Positions 1 to 7,966 of a stretch of DNA of 11,080 nt are shown here, piece after piece. The number at the start of each line of letters is the position of its first letter. The stretch's first letter is position 1. Source of the DNA: Flavobacteriales bacterium UBA2426 (GTDB taxonomy: Bacteria > Bacteroidota > Bacteroidia > Flavobacteriales_F > PHOS-HE28). The stretch is taken from the NCBI GenBank assembly GCA_002342985.1, contig DDRC01000186.1:1-11080 (forward strand), given 5' to 3'. The position numbers and the translations under genes are program-made. Below the pieces are notes generated by a model that saw nothing but the letters and a program-made list of their open reading frames with translations, was not told the origin of the DNA and did no database searches.

Positions 1-3000
1 GGCAGGGCCTGCAACTCACGCTCGCCGTCGCCGCGTGCCACATTGCCCATGATTCCCGCGCCGCGATAGCTGCCCCGGCCCAAGTAGATATCACTGGACA
101 GCTGCGGATACCGCCGTGCGCTATCCGAAACGGCTTGGTGGGCGCGTGCCATCTGCCTGGCGCCAGCCGCGCCAAAAGGCAATGAGCGGCCCCATGCCAT
201 GCGTTCGCGATTGGAGCCCCATACGCTCATCCACCACTCCGGCAGCGCGAACCGGTCGAGTGAGGCATCGTACATCGTGGCCAGTACCTGCGCGGCCACC
301 TGCTCCTTCTTGGGACCGGTGATCCTCAGGCGCCATTCCTCCTTCGCGCCGGGCAGCAGCTTGTCGCGGAAGCTCGTCCATTCCACCTTCAGTTGCTTGT
401 TGGTCCACGGCACCTCGATGCGCTGGCTGGAGGTGTGCGGCCGGCCGCGCTCCACGCACACGAAATGCACGGTGAATCCGCCACGATCGTCCTCCAAAAC
501 AGGCAGCTCCACGCGCTGTTGGCCGCGCTTCAGCTGGAGGGGACGCACCACGGCGATGCGGCCATCGCGCTCCACCTCCATGAGCACGCGGCACTCGGGC
601 AGCGCCGTGCTCAGCAGGATGATGGCCTTCTCGCCCGGCTCGCAGCGGTCCTTCACCGCCTGAGCATGGAACGCTTCATTCTCGAAACCCGTGTTCTGGA
701 TGTCGGGATCGTAGAGCGTGCACACCTTGAAGGCCTTCACCGCTTCGCCCGATGGATCGCGCGCTTCCATCTCGACCAGGTAGGTGCCCACCTCCCAGTC
801 GCGTATGCCGCCCAACGCCGTGCGCCTGCCCTGTGCGTTTATCGAGTCTCGGCGCATCTCTTCCGCGCCGCGCGCCCAGGTCTCCGGGTCGCGCTCGTTG
901 ACGTATTGATCTTGCGGGAAGCGTCGCTCGAACTCCGCCTTCGTCATCACGAAGCGGTCAGGTCGCTCCCACAGGCGCTCGCGCTTCGCGCCGCCGGCAG
1001 GCATGACGAGCTTCGCGATGCGCAGGTTGAAGGGCATTCGCTGCTCTTGGCCGTTCAGGTTCACCACGCGGATGAGCGCGCTGTCGGCTGTGCTCCGGTC
1101 GATTGCCGCGTCGATGCCCAGCTCCAGGTCGATGCTGCGGTAGCCCACCACGAGATCCATGCCCGCATCGTGCGTCTCGCCGGTGACGTCGGTGACTGAG
1201 GCGCTCACCGTGTAGCTGAAGCTGGGGTCGGCGCCGCGCGGGAAGGCGCGATCGGGCTCGGCCTTGAACTTCACGCTGAATCGGCCCTGCGCGTCGCAGA
1301 TGGCCTCACCGCTGGCGATCTCGGTGCTGCGGCCCCAAGGCAATCCGCCCCAGCGCCAGCCGCACCACCACGGCATGCGCGCGCTGCGGCTCACGGTGTA
1401 CCGCACAGCGGCGCCATCGAGCGGCGCACCGGCATAGCTCTTCGCCACACCGGTCACGGTGGCCTCTTCCCCGAGCTTGGGCGTTGCGCTCACCGGATCG
1501 AAGACCACCTCGAAGCTGGGCCGCTTGTACTCCTCGACACGGAGGCCCTTCGCGCCGTCATCGGCCTCCAGCGACCAATGGCCCGTAAGCCGGCCCTGCG
1601 GAATGGTGAAGCGACCTTGGAATGCGCCGAAGCGGTCGGTGGTCACGGTCATGGTGTCCACTTCCTCACCGTTGGCGTCGCTCAGCCACACCTCGGTCTC
1701 GTAGCCGGGCAGCACCTCGGTGCGCTTGCCGCGCTTCACGGTGGCGATGCCCTTGAAGCGCACCTCCTGCCCCGGCCGGTAGATGGCGCGGTCCGTGAAG
1801 AGGAAGGTGCGGATGGAGTCCGGTTCTTCCCGGTAAGGGTCGTAGGTGTAATGGCCGCTGCTGGTGTATTGGTCCTCGCCGCGCTTCACGTGGAAGCTGA
1901 TGCTGCCGCGCTGCTGGGCAAGGTTGAATCGCACGGACCCATCTTCGGCCGTGGTGCGGCTGGCGATCTCCTTCCTCCGCTGCTGGCCGTCTTCCCACAA
2001 GGCGATCAAGACCCGCACGATCGCCCCTTCGATGGGCCGTCCCGTTGTCCGGTCAAGCACGAGCAATTCGTGCATGCTGCCATCGTCTCGATGCACGAGC
2101 GCGAGGTCGGTGACCCGCACCTCGCACCAGCTTATCGCGTCCTCACCGGCAGCGAACGATGCGCCATTGGAGATGAGGATGGCGTATCGCCCCAGCGGCA
2201 GCGCATCGATGGCGACCTCCACCGCATGTTCATTGTGGTCGCCGTCATCGGGCAGCTCGATGCTCCACTCCTTGATGGCGCTCTGCTTCAGCAGCCAGGC
2301 GTTGCGGTCGGGGTCGTAGCGCCGGTCGTTCTCGTCGCGCTCGGGATCGGCCACCACGCGCAGCCACGCCTTCGTGGTATTCTGGTACTTCACCAGCGCG
2401 AGGAAATCCTTCCCCGGCGGGACCGCCTGCTCCGAGGAGATGCTCAGCGAGGGATGCTGCACACGGGCCAGCAGCGCCGACGCGCTCCGCGCGCCGAAGG
2501 TGCCGGGCCACTTGGCGTTCGCTTCGCGGCAAAGCTCAATGGCCGTGCGGCGCTCCCACTTCCAGTCGTCGCCGCGCAGGCGATCGTACCTGCCGGACTG
2601 CTCCTCGTGCCAGCGCGCGATGGCCACCATCACCTCGGCCTCGCAGGCATCCACAGGCAGGCGCGTGCGCAGGAGTTCGAGCGCGCCGAGATAGAGGCTG
2701 TCCTTCTCCGGCAGCACGCTGTGCTCGCGCACATAGGCGAGCCGCTGCAGCACCGCGTCCACGTACGCATCGAGCTTGTCGGCGTTGATGTGCGCGCGCT
2801 CCAGCCGCTGGTGGATGCGCATGGCCTGGAACTCCCAAGCGGTGCTGTCGCGGTGCACAAGGGGCCGGAAGAGGAAGGGCTCGAAGAGCTCGAAGTCCTT
2901 CGGGTCGTTGAGGGCGAAGCGCCATGACGGTTCTGCCAGGCGCGTCTCCGTATTGCTGAAGATGCGCAGCGCGCGATGGGCCAGCACATCGTAGATCGTG

Positions 3001-3593
3001 GGACGCAGGTAGAAGGCACCGGTATCGCCCACGAGCAGTTCGCGCAGCTCGCCGACAGGGATGCGCCGCAGCGTGTCGAAGGGCTCAATGGAGGCGCGCG
3101 CCTCGCGGATCACCCGTTCCATGAAACGGCCCTGCGTCCAGGTCTCCGGGTCGGCCGCGTCGAAGGAGCCGGCGAGCTCGGTGCGCTCCATGATCCGCCA
3201 GCGCTCGCGTTGGTAGCGCTGCCACCAGCGGTCCATGAGCGCTGAGCGCAGCAGCTGCGCGAGCGGCGGCCCGGCCTCGGCCGCGCGTCGATCCATGGGG
3301 TCGATGATGCTGTCGGGCCCCACGCCGATCAGCTCCTGGTAGGTGGCGCGGCGCGTCCATGCCATGAACTCGGTGCGCCAATCGCCGGCAACCCGCGCCT
3401 CGTCGAGCAGCGCGTCCGTGCGCTCCAGCGCCGTGGCGTACTGCGCGATTCCGGCGAGGGAGTCGATCACGGCCCAGCGCGGGTCGGGCAGCGACCCCGC
3501 TGCGATGGGTTTCTTGCTTCGGCACGCGGCCACGAACCCGATCAGCATGATTGGGACAAGGAGGCGTGAGGCTCGGAGAACGGAGTGGCGCAT
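1..3593 (-). CDS. Alpha-2-macroglobulin family lipoprotein, N-terminal part (C-terminus outside window)
   Basis: The frame is open from an ATG at 3593 to the left edge, about 1197 codons with no stop, so the C-terminal part is missing. Residues 1-24 form a lipoprotein signal: basic start, hydrophobic core, lipobox VAAC with Cys24. The following residues are R-S-K-K, not acidic, so surface export is not indicated. Roughly residues 25-480 are charged and helical-looking with no motif I recognise. A beta-rich macroglobulin-like domain follows from about 490. The MG2 hallmark TDRAIYRPGQEVRFKG lies at 600-615 and the conserved EYKRPSFEV at 688-696. A Trp-rich loop (five Trp between 742 and 753) follows, then further MG-type beta domains, with MYDASLD at 1107-1113. 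Bacteroidota homologues are usually near 1900-2000 residues. Such proteins are thought to trap attacking proteases in the periplasm. The thioester or bait region would lie outside the window, so its presence cannot be judged. The gene is 148 bp downstream of the oxidoreductase and no pbpC is seen here. Confidence 0.93.
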   Translation of the reverse strand, partial: MRHSVLRASRLLVPIMLIGFVAACRSKKPIAAGSLPDPRWAVIDSLAGIAQYATALERTDALLDEARVAGDWRTEFMAWTRRATYQELIGVGPDSIIDPMDRRAAEAGPPLAQLLRSALMDRWWQRYQRERWRIMERTELAGSFDAADPETWTQGRFMERVIREARASIEPFDTLRRIPVGELRELLVGDTGAFYLRPTIYDVLAHRALRIFSNTETRLAEPSWRFALNDPKDFELFEPFLFRPLVHRDSTAWEFQAMRIHQRLERAHINADKLDAYVDAVLQRLAYVREHSVLPEKDSLYLGALELLRTRLPVDACEAEVMVAIARWHEEQSGRYDRLRGDDWKWERRTAIELCREANAKWPGTFGARSASALLARVQHPSLSISSEQAVPPGKDFLALVKYQNTTKAWLRVVADPERDENDRRYDPDRNAWLLKQSAIKEWSIELPDDGDHNEHAVEVAIDALPLGRYAILISNGASFAAGEDAISWCEVRVTDLALVHRDDGSMHELLVLDRTTGRPIEGAIVRVLIALWEDGQQRRKEIASRTTAEDGSVRFNLAQQRGSISFHVKRGEDQYTSSGHYTYDPYREEPDSIRTFLFTDRAIYRPGQEVRFKGIATVKRGKRTEVLPGYETEVWLSDANGEEVDTMTVTTDRFGAFQGRFTIPQGRLTGHWSLEADDGAKGLRVEEYKRPSFEVVFDPVSATPKLGEEATVTGVAKSYAGAPLDGAAVRYTVSRSARMPWWCGWRWGGLPWGRSTEIASGEAICDAQGRFSVKFKAEPDRAFPRGADPSFSYTVSASVTDVTGETHDAGMDLVVGYRSIDLELGIDAAIDRSTADSALIRVVNLNGQEQRMPFNLRIAKLVMPAGGAKRERLWERPDRFVMTKAEFERRFPQDQYVNERDPETWARGAEEMRRDSINAQGRRTALGGIRDWEVGTYLVEMEARDPSGEAVKAFKVCTLYDPDIQNTGFENEAFHAQAVKDRCEPGEKAIILLSTALPECRVLMEVERDGRIAVVRPLQLKRGQQRVELPVLEDDRGGFTVHFVCVERGRPHTSSQRIEVPWTNKQLKVEWTSFRDKLLPGAKEEWRLRITGPKKEQVAAQVLATMYDASLDRFALPEWWMSVWGSNRERMAWGRSLPFGAAGARQMARAHQAVSDSARRYPQLSSDIYLGRGSYRGAGIMGNVARGDGERELQAL

Positions 3594-3741
3594 GGGCTGA
3601 ATGAACGGCGCAAAGCTCCGGTTCGTGCGCGAGATGCGCGGCGGCCCGGTGGCGAACGGAGCACCCCCCTGCGCAAACTCAATCTACGCATCACGGGAAC
3701 GCCTGACGACTTCGGGGTGTCGCTCGGCCGCAAACGACGAA

Positions 3742-4770
3742 TCAGCCAAAGCGCGCTGCATCCACCTCCGGGTCCAGCGGCCTGCTGCCGTACAGGTGAT
3801 CGGCCAAGTGCGCCGCGCACCAAGGCGCGAGCAGGGCCCCGCGCGAGCCCAGGCCATTGAATACGGCCTGCCTTGGCGTGATGCGGCCGAGGATAGGCCT
3901 GCGGTCCGCTGAAGCAGGGCGCACGCCGGCCCAGTGCTCAACCACTTGCACCTCACCGCTCCAGAGCCGTCTGAGCTTGTCCAGCAGATGGCGCCGGCCC
4001 TCCTCCGTAGGGCCGCTCCACACATCATCCCAGGCGAAGGTGGCGCCGATGCGATATAGGTCGTCGCCGAGCGGCACGATGAACACGCCACGGTGCACGA
4101 TCGCCCCCAGGCCGAGGCCCGGCATGCGCACGGTGAGACCCTCGCCGCGCACGGGCACGAGCCCTTTCTGTTGCGCGAAGGGGCCGGTACAATGCACGAG
4201 CAGCGGAGCAGCACAGCCTGCCGCTTCCACTCCGCCCTCATCCTCGCGGATGTGCTCGATGCGCAGCTCGTGCTCAAGCAAGGCCCCTTCCGCCAGCCAG
4301 CGCTCGCGGTGCAGCTGCAGCAGCCCTTTCATGTCGAGCCATGCCGCACGCAGCACCACGCCATGGCCATAGGGCTGCGGCAGGCGGGCGAGTCCGCCAT
4401 CGCTCAGGGGGCCCCGGCCCATCATGCGCGACAGCTCTTCTTCACGCATGCGTAGCTGCCAGAGGCCGGCCTCATTCGCCGTGGGGAAGATCTCCGCCAA
4501 GGGCAGCTGGTGCCAAAGCGGCGCCTCGTACTTCTGCTGCAGTTCGCGATAGAATGGGCCCGCGATGGCGAGCAGCTCGGAAGCGCGCCAGCTGGGAACG
4601 GTGCGGCGCAGCACGATGGGGTTGACCACCCCGGCGGCCACCCAGCTCGCGCGTCCCTCCTGCGGTGCGTCGATCACGCAGGCGCGCAGGCCGCGCGCCG
4701 CGAGCGTCTCGCTCAGCACCACGCCCGCGATGCCGCGACCGAGGATCAGGATGTCATGCGTGTGGGTCAA
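3742..4770 (-). CDS. FAD-dependent oxidoreductase, DAO family (ThiO/MnmC-oxidase-like)
   Basis: This 342-residue protein has an N-terminal Rossmann FAD-binding fold. The dinucleotide motif G-R-G-I-A-G is at residues 11-16 and the strand ends in Asp34, which should contact the adenosine ribose. A DAO-type segment ASWVAAGVVNPI follows at 41-52. Near the C-terminus are GVRPASADRRPILG (282-295) and NGLGSRGALLAP (305-316), which close the FAD site in glycine oxidase ThiO and in the oxidase domain of MnmC. It therefore probably oxidises the C-N bond of a secondary or primary amine using FAD and oxygen, in the cytoplasm. The substrate is not visible; the GSRG-x-L-x-A-P pattern leans toward MnmC. The only in-frame start is a TTG at 4770: the frame upstream is open back to a TGA near 4866 but contains no ATG or GTG. 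It stands alone, with gaps of about 150 bp on each side. Family call is sure; subfamily is not. Confidence 0.85.
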   Translation of the reverse strand: MTHTHDILILGRGIAGVVLSETLAARGLRACVIDAPQEGRASWVAAGVVNPIVLRRTVPSWRASELLAIAGPFYRELQQKYEAPLWHQLPLAEIFPTANEAGLWQLRMREEELSRMMGRGPLSDGGLARLPQPYGHGVVLRAAWLDMKGLLQLHRERWLAEGALLEHELRIEHIREDEGGVEAAGCAAPLLVHCTGPFAQQKGLVPVRGEGLTVRMPGLGLGAIVHRGVFIVPLGDDLYRIGATFAWDDVWSGPTEEGRRHLLDKLRRLWSGEVQVVEHWAGVRPASADRRPILGRITPRQAVFNGLGSRGALLAPWCAAHLADHLYGSRPLDPEVDAARFG

Positions 4771-4919
4771 GCGGATGCTAAGGTCCGAAGGCGGGAGGCT
4801 CCGGGCTTCACGGATTGCGCCGTTCGGTTGCCGGATTCTACCGCGGCCCGGCGATTGCCCTAGTCAGCGGCACCGGTTGTACCCAGCGTAAGCCTGTGAC
4901 AACCCGACCTTTCAAGCGG

Positions 4920-5279
4920 TCAAGCCGCCAGCAAGCGCTCCATCCGGGCCAAGAGCTCCTCCTGGTCGTAGGGCTTCTGCACCAGGTCGTTGGCCCCGGC
5001 ACCACGCACCGTGGCATGCAGGTGTGGGAGCTCGTAGGCGGTGAGCACGAGGATGGGTGCCGTCACGCCCTGTGCACGCAGCCGCTCCACCAAGGAGAGG
5101 CCATCCACGCCCGGCAGGCCTAGGTCAACGAGCACCAGATCCGGGGGGTGCTCTCTGGTCAAAGCCAGCAGGTCCCGGCCATCCCGCAATGCGGTCACCT
5201 CCCAGCCGGCACGCACGAGCCGCATCTCCAGCAGCTTGCGCACCAAGGCATCGTCCTCCACCAGTATCACGCGCGGCAT
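4920..5279 (-). CDS. Single-domain response regulator (CheY-like receiver)
   Basis: The 119-residue protein is one complete receiver domain with no output domain. All key residues are present: acidic pocket Glu8-Asp9-Asp10, phosphoacceptor Asp52 within VLVDLGLPGVDG, switch Thr80 in VLTAY, and Lys102 followed by Pro in VQKPY. It should therefore be phosphorylated by a histidine kinase or phosphotransfer protein and act through protein-protein contacts rather than by binding DNA. Position 82 is Tyr where CheY has Ala or Gly, and the aromatic switch position 104 is also Tyr. No histidine kinase lies in the window, so it is an orphan here and its pathway is unknown. It starts at the ATG at 5279, 106 bp after the rseP stop; a 6-bp hairpin and a 7-bp tandem repeat lie just upstream. 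The stop is TGA at 4922-4920. Confidence 0.95.
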   Translation of the reverse strand: MPRVILVEDDALVRKLLEMRLVRAGWEVTALRDGRDLLALTREHPPDLVLVDLGLPGVDGLSLVERLRAQGVTAPILVLTAYELPHLHATVRGAGANDLVQKPYDQEELLARMERLLAA

Positions 5280-5292
5280 GGCCGCTCTTACG

Positions 5293-5320
5293 GCTGCCGC
5301 GGGCAGCGGGTTCCGGGTTC
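5293..5320. other. Hairpin and tandem repeat in the response-regulator leader
   Basis: A 6-bp inverted repeat, GCTGCC (5293-5298) and GGCAGC (5302-5307) with a 3-nt GCG loop, is followed on the plus strand by two abutting copies of CGGGTTC (5307-5313 and 5314-5320). They lie 14 to 41 bp upstream of the response-regulator ATG. The repeats could be a regulator-binding site or part of a leader structure, or chance in GC-rich DNA. Confidence 0.22.
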
Positions 5321-5385
5321 ATCGGAAAGCCGGCCAAGGCTGGACCGACCTGCCCTTTCCGACCCCCATGGAACACCTTGCCGCC

Positions 5386-6717
5386 CTACTCGAAAAGAGC
5401 CTTGAACAGGTCGTTGCCGTTGGCGAAGATGATGAGGCCCAGCAGCAGCACCATGCCGATCATCTGCGCCACCTCCAGTACGCGCTGGTGCGGCGGCCGG
5501 CCGGTGACCATCTCATAGAGCAGGAAGACCACGTGCCCCCCATCAAGCGCCGGAATGGGCAGTATGTTCATGAACGCCAGGATGATGCTCAGGAAGGCCG
5601 TCATGTTCCAGAAGACCTGCCAATCCCACGTGGGGCTGAACAGGCCACCGATGGCACCGAAACCGCCAATCTGCCCGGCGCCGCTGGGGGTGAAGAGGAG
5701 CTTCAGCGAGCTCACGTAGAGTCCCAGTGTCTCCACGCCGCTGGCGACTCCCAGCGGTATGGACTGCAGGAAGGTGAACTCCTCGTGGCCATGCGCGAAC
5801 CAGGCCGTATCGACTTTTGGGCCGATTCCGACCTGTCCGTTTCCATTGACCTGCACCACGTGGGAGGTCCGCTGCCCCTGCCGCACGGCATCGACGAGGA
5901 CCCATTGGCCCCTCCGCGCCTGCACTGCCTTCACGAAATCGCCGAAATAGGCGGCTGGAGCGCCATCCACGGCCACGATGCTGTCGCCCTTCTGCAATGT
6001 ACTGCGTGCCGCATTGCCGCCGCGCACCAGGGTATCCACCACGAAGGGCATCCGCGGCATGAAGTGCATCTGCTTGCCCTTCTTGCTGATCCGCTCGTGC
6101 ATGTCGCCGTGCAGCGGAATCTCCACCTCGGCGCCGCCGCGCAGCACGGTGAGGGATGCCGTGCCCTCATCCAGGATCGCCTTGGTAAGAGCCCTGTTCA
6201 GGTCCTCCAGGCTGCGGGGCCGCTGCCCGTTCACCGCCACCGGGCGATCACCCTCCTCCACGCCCATCTCGGCCATCACCTCGCTCGGGTGCACCCCGAA
6301 GCGCACGGCATCGATCGGCAGATAGTCCTTGCCCCATACCCACAGGATCATGATGTAGATCACCATGCCCAGTAGCAGGTTCACGGTGACGCCGCCCACC
6401 ATGATGATGAGCCGCTGCCAGGCGGGCTTGCTGCGGAACTCCCACGGCTCGGCAGGCTTGGCCATCTGGGCCTTGTCCATGCTCTCGTCGACCATCCCGC
6501 TAATCTTCACGTAGCCGCCGAAGGGGATCCAGCCGATGCCGAACTCGGTGTCGCCGATCTTCTTCTTCACCAGCGAGAACCAAGGGTCGAAGAAGAGGTA
6601 GAACTTCTCCACGCGGGTCTTGAACCAGCGGGCGGGCAGGAAATGCCCCAGCTCGTGCAGGGTGACGAGGATGCTTAGGCTGAGGATGAGCTGTGCTCCT
6701 TTGATCAGGATCTCCAT
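5386..6717 (-). CDS. rseP: RseP-type site-2 zinc metalloprotease (M50)
   Basis: This 443-residue inner-membrane intramembrane protease cleaves transmembrane segments such as anti-sigma factors or remnant signal peptides. The zinc-binding HELGH is at residues 21-25 inside the first membrane helix. The second metal and catalytic motif NILPIPALDGGH is at 384-395, with Asp392 as third ligand. The FGGYVKISGM loop follows the first helix. Hydrophobic helices lie at about 8-27, 105-130, 375-402 and 415-437. Between helices two and three are two PDZ-like domains, around 135-200 and 215-290; the second, with LQKGDSIVAVDG, is clearest. Length and order match the bacterial RseP family. It begins 20 bp after the dxr stop and is probably co-transcribed with it, an order I associate with Flavobacteriales. 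No RseA or sigma-E homologue is present here, so its substrate in this organism is unknown. The stop is TAG at 5388-5386. Confidence 0.97.
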   Translation of the reverse strand: MEILIKGAQLILSLSILVTLHELGHFLPARWFKTRVEKFYLFFDPWFSLVKKKIGDTEFGIGWIPFGGYVKISGMVDESMDKAQMAKPAEPWEFRSKPAWQRLIIMVGGVTVNLLLGMVIYIMILWVWGKDYLPIDAVRFGVHPSEVMAEMGVEEGDRPVAVNGQRPRSLEDLNRALTKAILDEGTASLTVLRGGAEVEIPLHGDMHERISKKGKQMHFMPRMPFVVDTLVRGGNAARSTLQKGDSIVAVDGAPAAYFGDFVKAVQARRGQWVLVDAVRQGQRTSHVVQVNGNGQVGIGPKVDTAWFAHGHEEFTFLQSIPLGVASGVETLGLYVSSLKLLFTPSGAGQIGGFGAIGGLFSPTWDWQVFWNMTAFLSIILAFMNILPIPALDGGHVVFLLYEMVTGRPPHQRVLEVAQMIGMVLLLGLIIFANGNDLFKALFE

Positions 6718-6737
6718 GTTCGTTCGGTCGCGCCTGC

Positions 6738-7889
6738 CTAGCGGCGGGCAAGCTCAAGCGCCAGTCGCCGGGCCTCGGCATCGCTGGCCACGAGGTCGGC
6801 AAGTTGCGGATCAGGGGTGAATGGGACGCGCGCCAGGCAGCCCTCCACCAGGTCGCTCATCGCGAGGAACCCGATGGCGTCCTTGAGGAAGAGCTCCACG
6901 GCCACCTCGTTGGCGGCGTTGAGCACGCAGGGCGCGTTGCCCCCGCGGTCCATGGCATCGAGGGCGAGCGCCAGGTTGCGGAAGGTGGCGAGGTCGGGCT
7001 GCTCGAAGGTGAGCGCGGAGTACTTGGTGAAATCGAAGCGCGGCCAGGTTGTTTGAAGGCGCTGCGGGTACGAGAGCGCGTACTGGATGGGCAGCTTCAT
7101 GTCAGGCAGGCCCATCTGCGCCTTCATGCTGCCGTCGCGGAACTGGACCACGCTGTGGATGATGCTCTGCGGATGCACCACGATCTCGATCTGCTCCTTG
7201 CCCAGGTTGAAGAGCCACTTCGCCTCGATGGCCTCCAGCCCCTTGTTCATGAGGCTGGCGCTGTCGATGGTGATCTTCGCGCCCATGTCCCAATTGGGGT
7301 GCTTCAGGGCCTGCGCCTTGGTCACTGCGGCCAGCTCCTGCCGGCTCTTGCCCCGGAAGGGCCCGCCGCTGGCGGTGAGCACGATCTTCTCGATGGGGTT
7401 CTCCCATTCGCCCGCGAGGCACTGGAAGATCGCACTGTGCTCGCTGTCCACCGGGTAGATGTTCACCGCCTTCTCGCGGGCGGCCTTGGTGACGAGCGCG
7501 CCGGCCACGACCAGCGTCTCCTTGTTCGCGAGCGCGATGGATTTGCCGGCCTCGATGGCGGCCAGTGTAGGCTTCAGGCCGGCATAGCCCACCAGCGCGG
7601 TAAGCACCACATCGATGTCCTCCATGGTCACCGCCTGCTCCAGCGCCTCCGTGCCCGCATAGGCCTTGATACCGTGCGGGAAGAGGGCGTCCTTCACGCG
7701 CGGCAATTGGGCGGGGTCGCCGATCACCACCGCATTGGGCTTGAAGGTGAGCGCCTGCTCGATCAGCAGGTCCACGCGGTTGCCGCAGGTGAGCAGCTCC
7801 ACCTGGAAATGGTCCGGTTGCTCACGCACCACCTCCAGCGCTTGCGTGCCGATGGAGCCGGTGGAGCCGAGTATGGCGATACGCTTCAT
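6738..7889 (-). CDS. dxr: 1-deoxy-D-xylulose-5-phosphate reductoisomerase
   Basis: Dxr converts 1-deoxy-D-xylulose 5-phosphate to 2-C-methyl-D-erythritol 4-phosphate with NADPH, the first committed step of the MEP pathway to isopentenyl diphosphate. The 384-residue protein starts with the NADPH-binding motif GSTGSIG (residues 8-14). It carries ANKE (121-124), the metal-binding PVDSEHS (146-152, ligands Asp148 and Glu150), ASGGPF (173-178), the flexible-loop HPNWDMG (197-203), and NKGLEA with Glu219 as third ligand. Further on are HPQSIIHS and NAANEVAV. All catalytic residues are present, so it should be active. I chose the ATG at 7889 because it places MKRIAILGSTGSIG at the usual N-terminus; an upstream in-frame ATG at 7913 would add eight mostly charged residues not typical of the family. 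rseP follows 20 bp downstream. No other MEP gene is in the window. Confidence 0.98.
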   Translation of the reverse strand: MKRIAILGSTGSIGTQALEVVREQPDHFQVELLTCGNRVDLLIEQALTFKPNAVVIGDPAQLPRVKDALFPHGIKAYAGTEALEQAVTMEDIDVVLTALVGYAGLKPTLAAIEAGKSIALANKETLVVAGALVTKAAREKAVNIYPVDSEHSAIFQCLAGEWENPIEKIVLTASGGPFRGKSRQELAAVTKAQALKHPNWDMGAKITIDSASLMNKGLEAIEAKWLFNLGKEQIEIVVHPQSIIHSVVQFRDGSMKAQMGLPDMKLPIQYALSYPQRLQTTWPRFDFTKYSALTFEQPDLATFRNLALALDAMDRGGNAPCVLNAANEVAVELFLKDAIGFLAMSDLVEGCLARVPFTPDPQLADLVASDAEARRLALELARR

Positions 7890-7966
7890 GTGCTCATGCG
7901 GCCGTCTGCGCATGGGCCAAGGGGCGCGCGACCGGGGCGCGAAGATCGGTGTTGGCAGGGCTGCTG

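Noticed and set aside
1578..2927. Long plus-strand open frame of about 449 codons opposite the macroglobulin gene
   Set aside because: The minus-strand frame contains recognisable MG2 and EYKRP motifs and a lipoprotein signal. The plus frame has low-complexity Ala/His/Arg/Val composition and no motif, as expected for an antisense shadow in GC-rich DNA.
3679..3686. TAGATTGA on the minus strand, a weak -7-like motif upstream of the macroglobulin gene
   Set aside because: It matches TAnnTTTG at only four of six fixed positions, has no -33 TTG at the right distance and is about 85 bp from the start.
4771..4919. TTGTCA and TACAAC, resembling sigma-70 boxes upstream of the oxidoreductase
   Set aside because: The spacer is 15 bp, the boxes are imperfect, and sigma-70 consensus boxes are not typical of the Bacteroidota suggested by the gene content.
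5041..6375. Plus-strand open frame of about 444 codons opposite rseP and the response regulator
   Set aside because: It spans two genes of clear identity on the other strand and has shadow-type composition.
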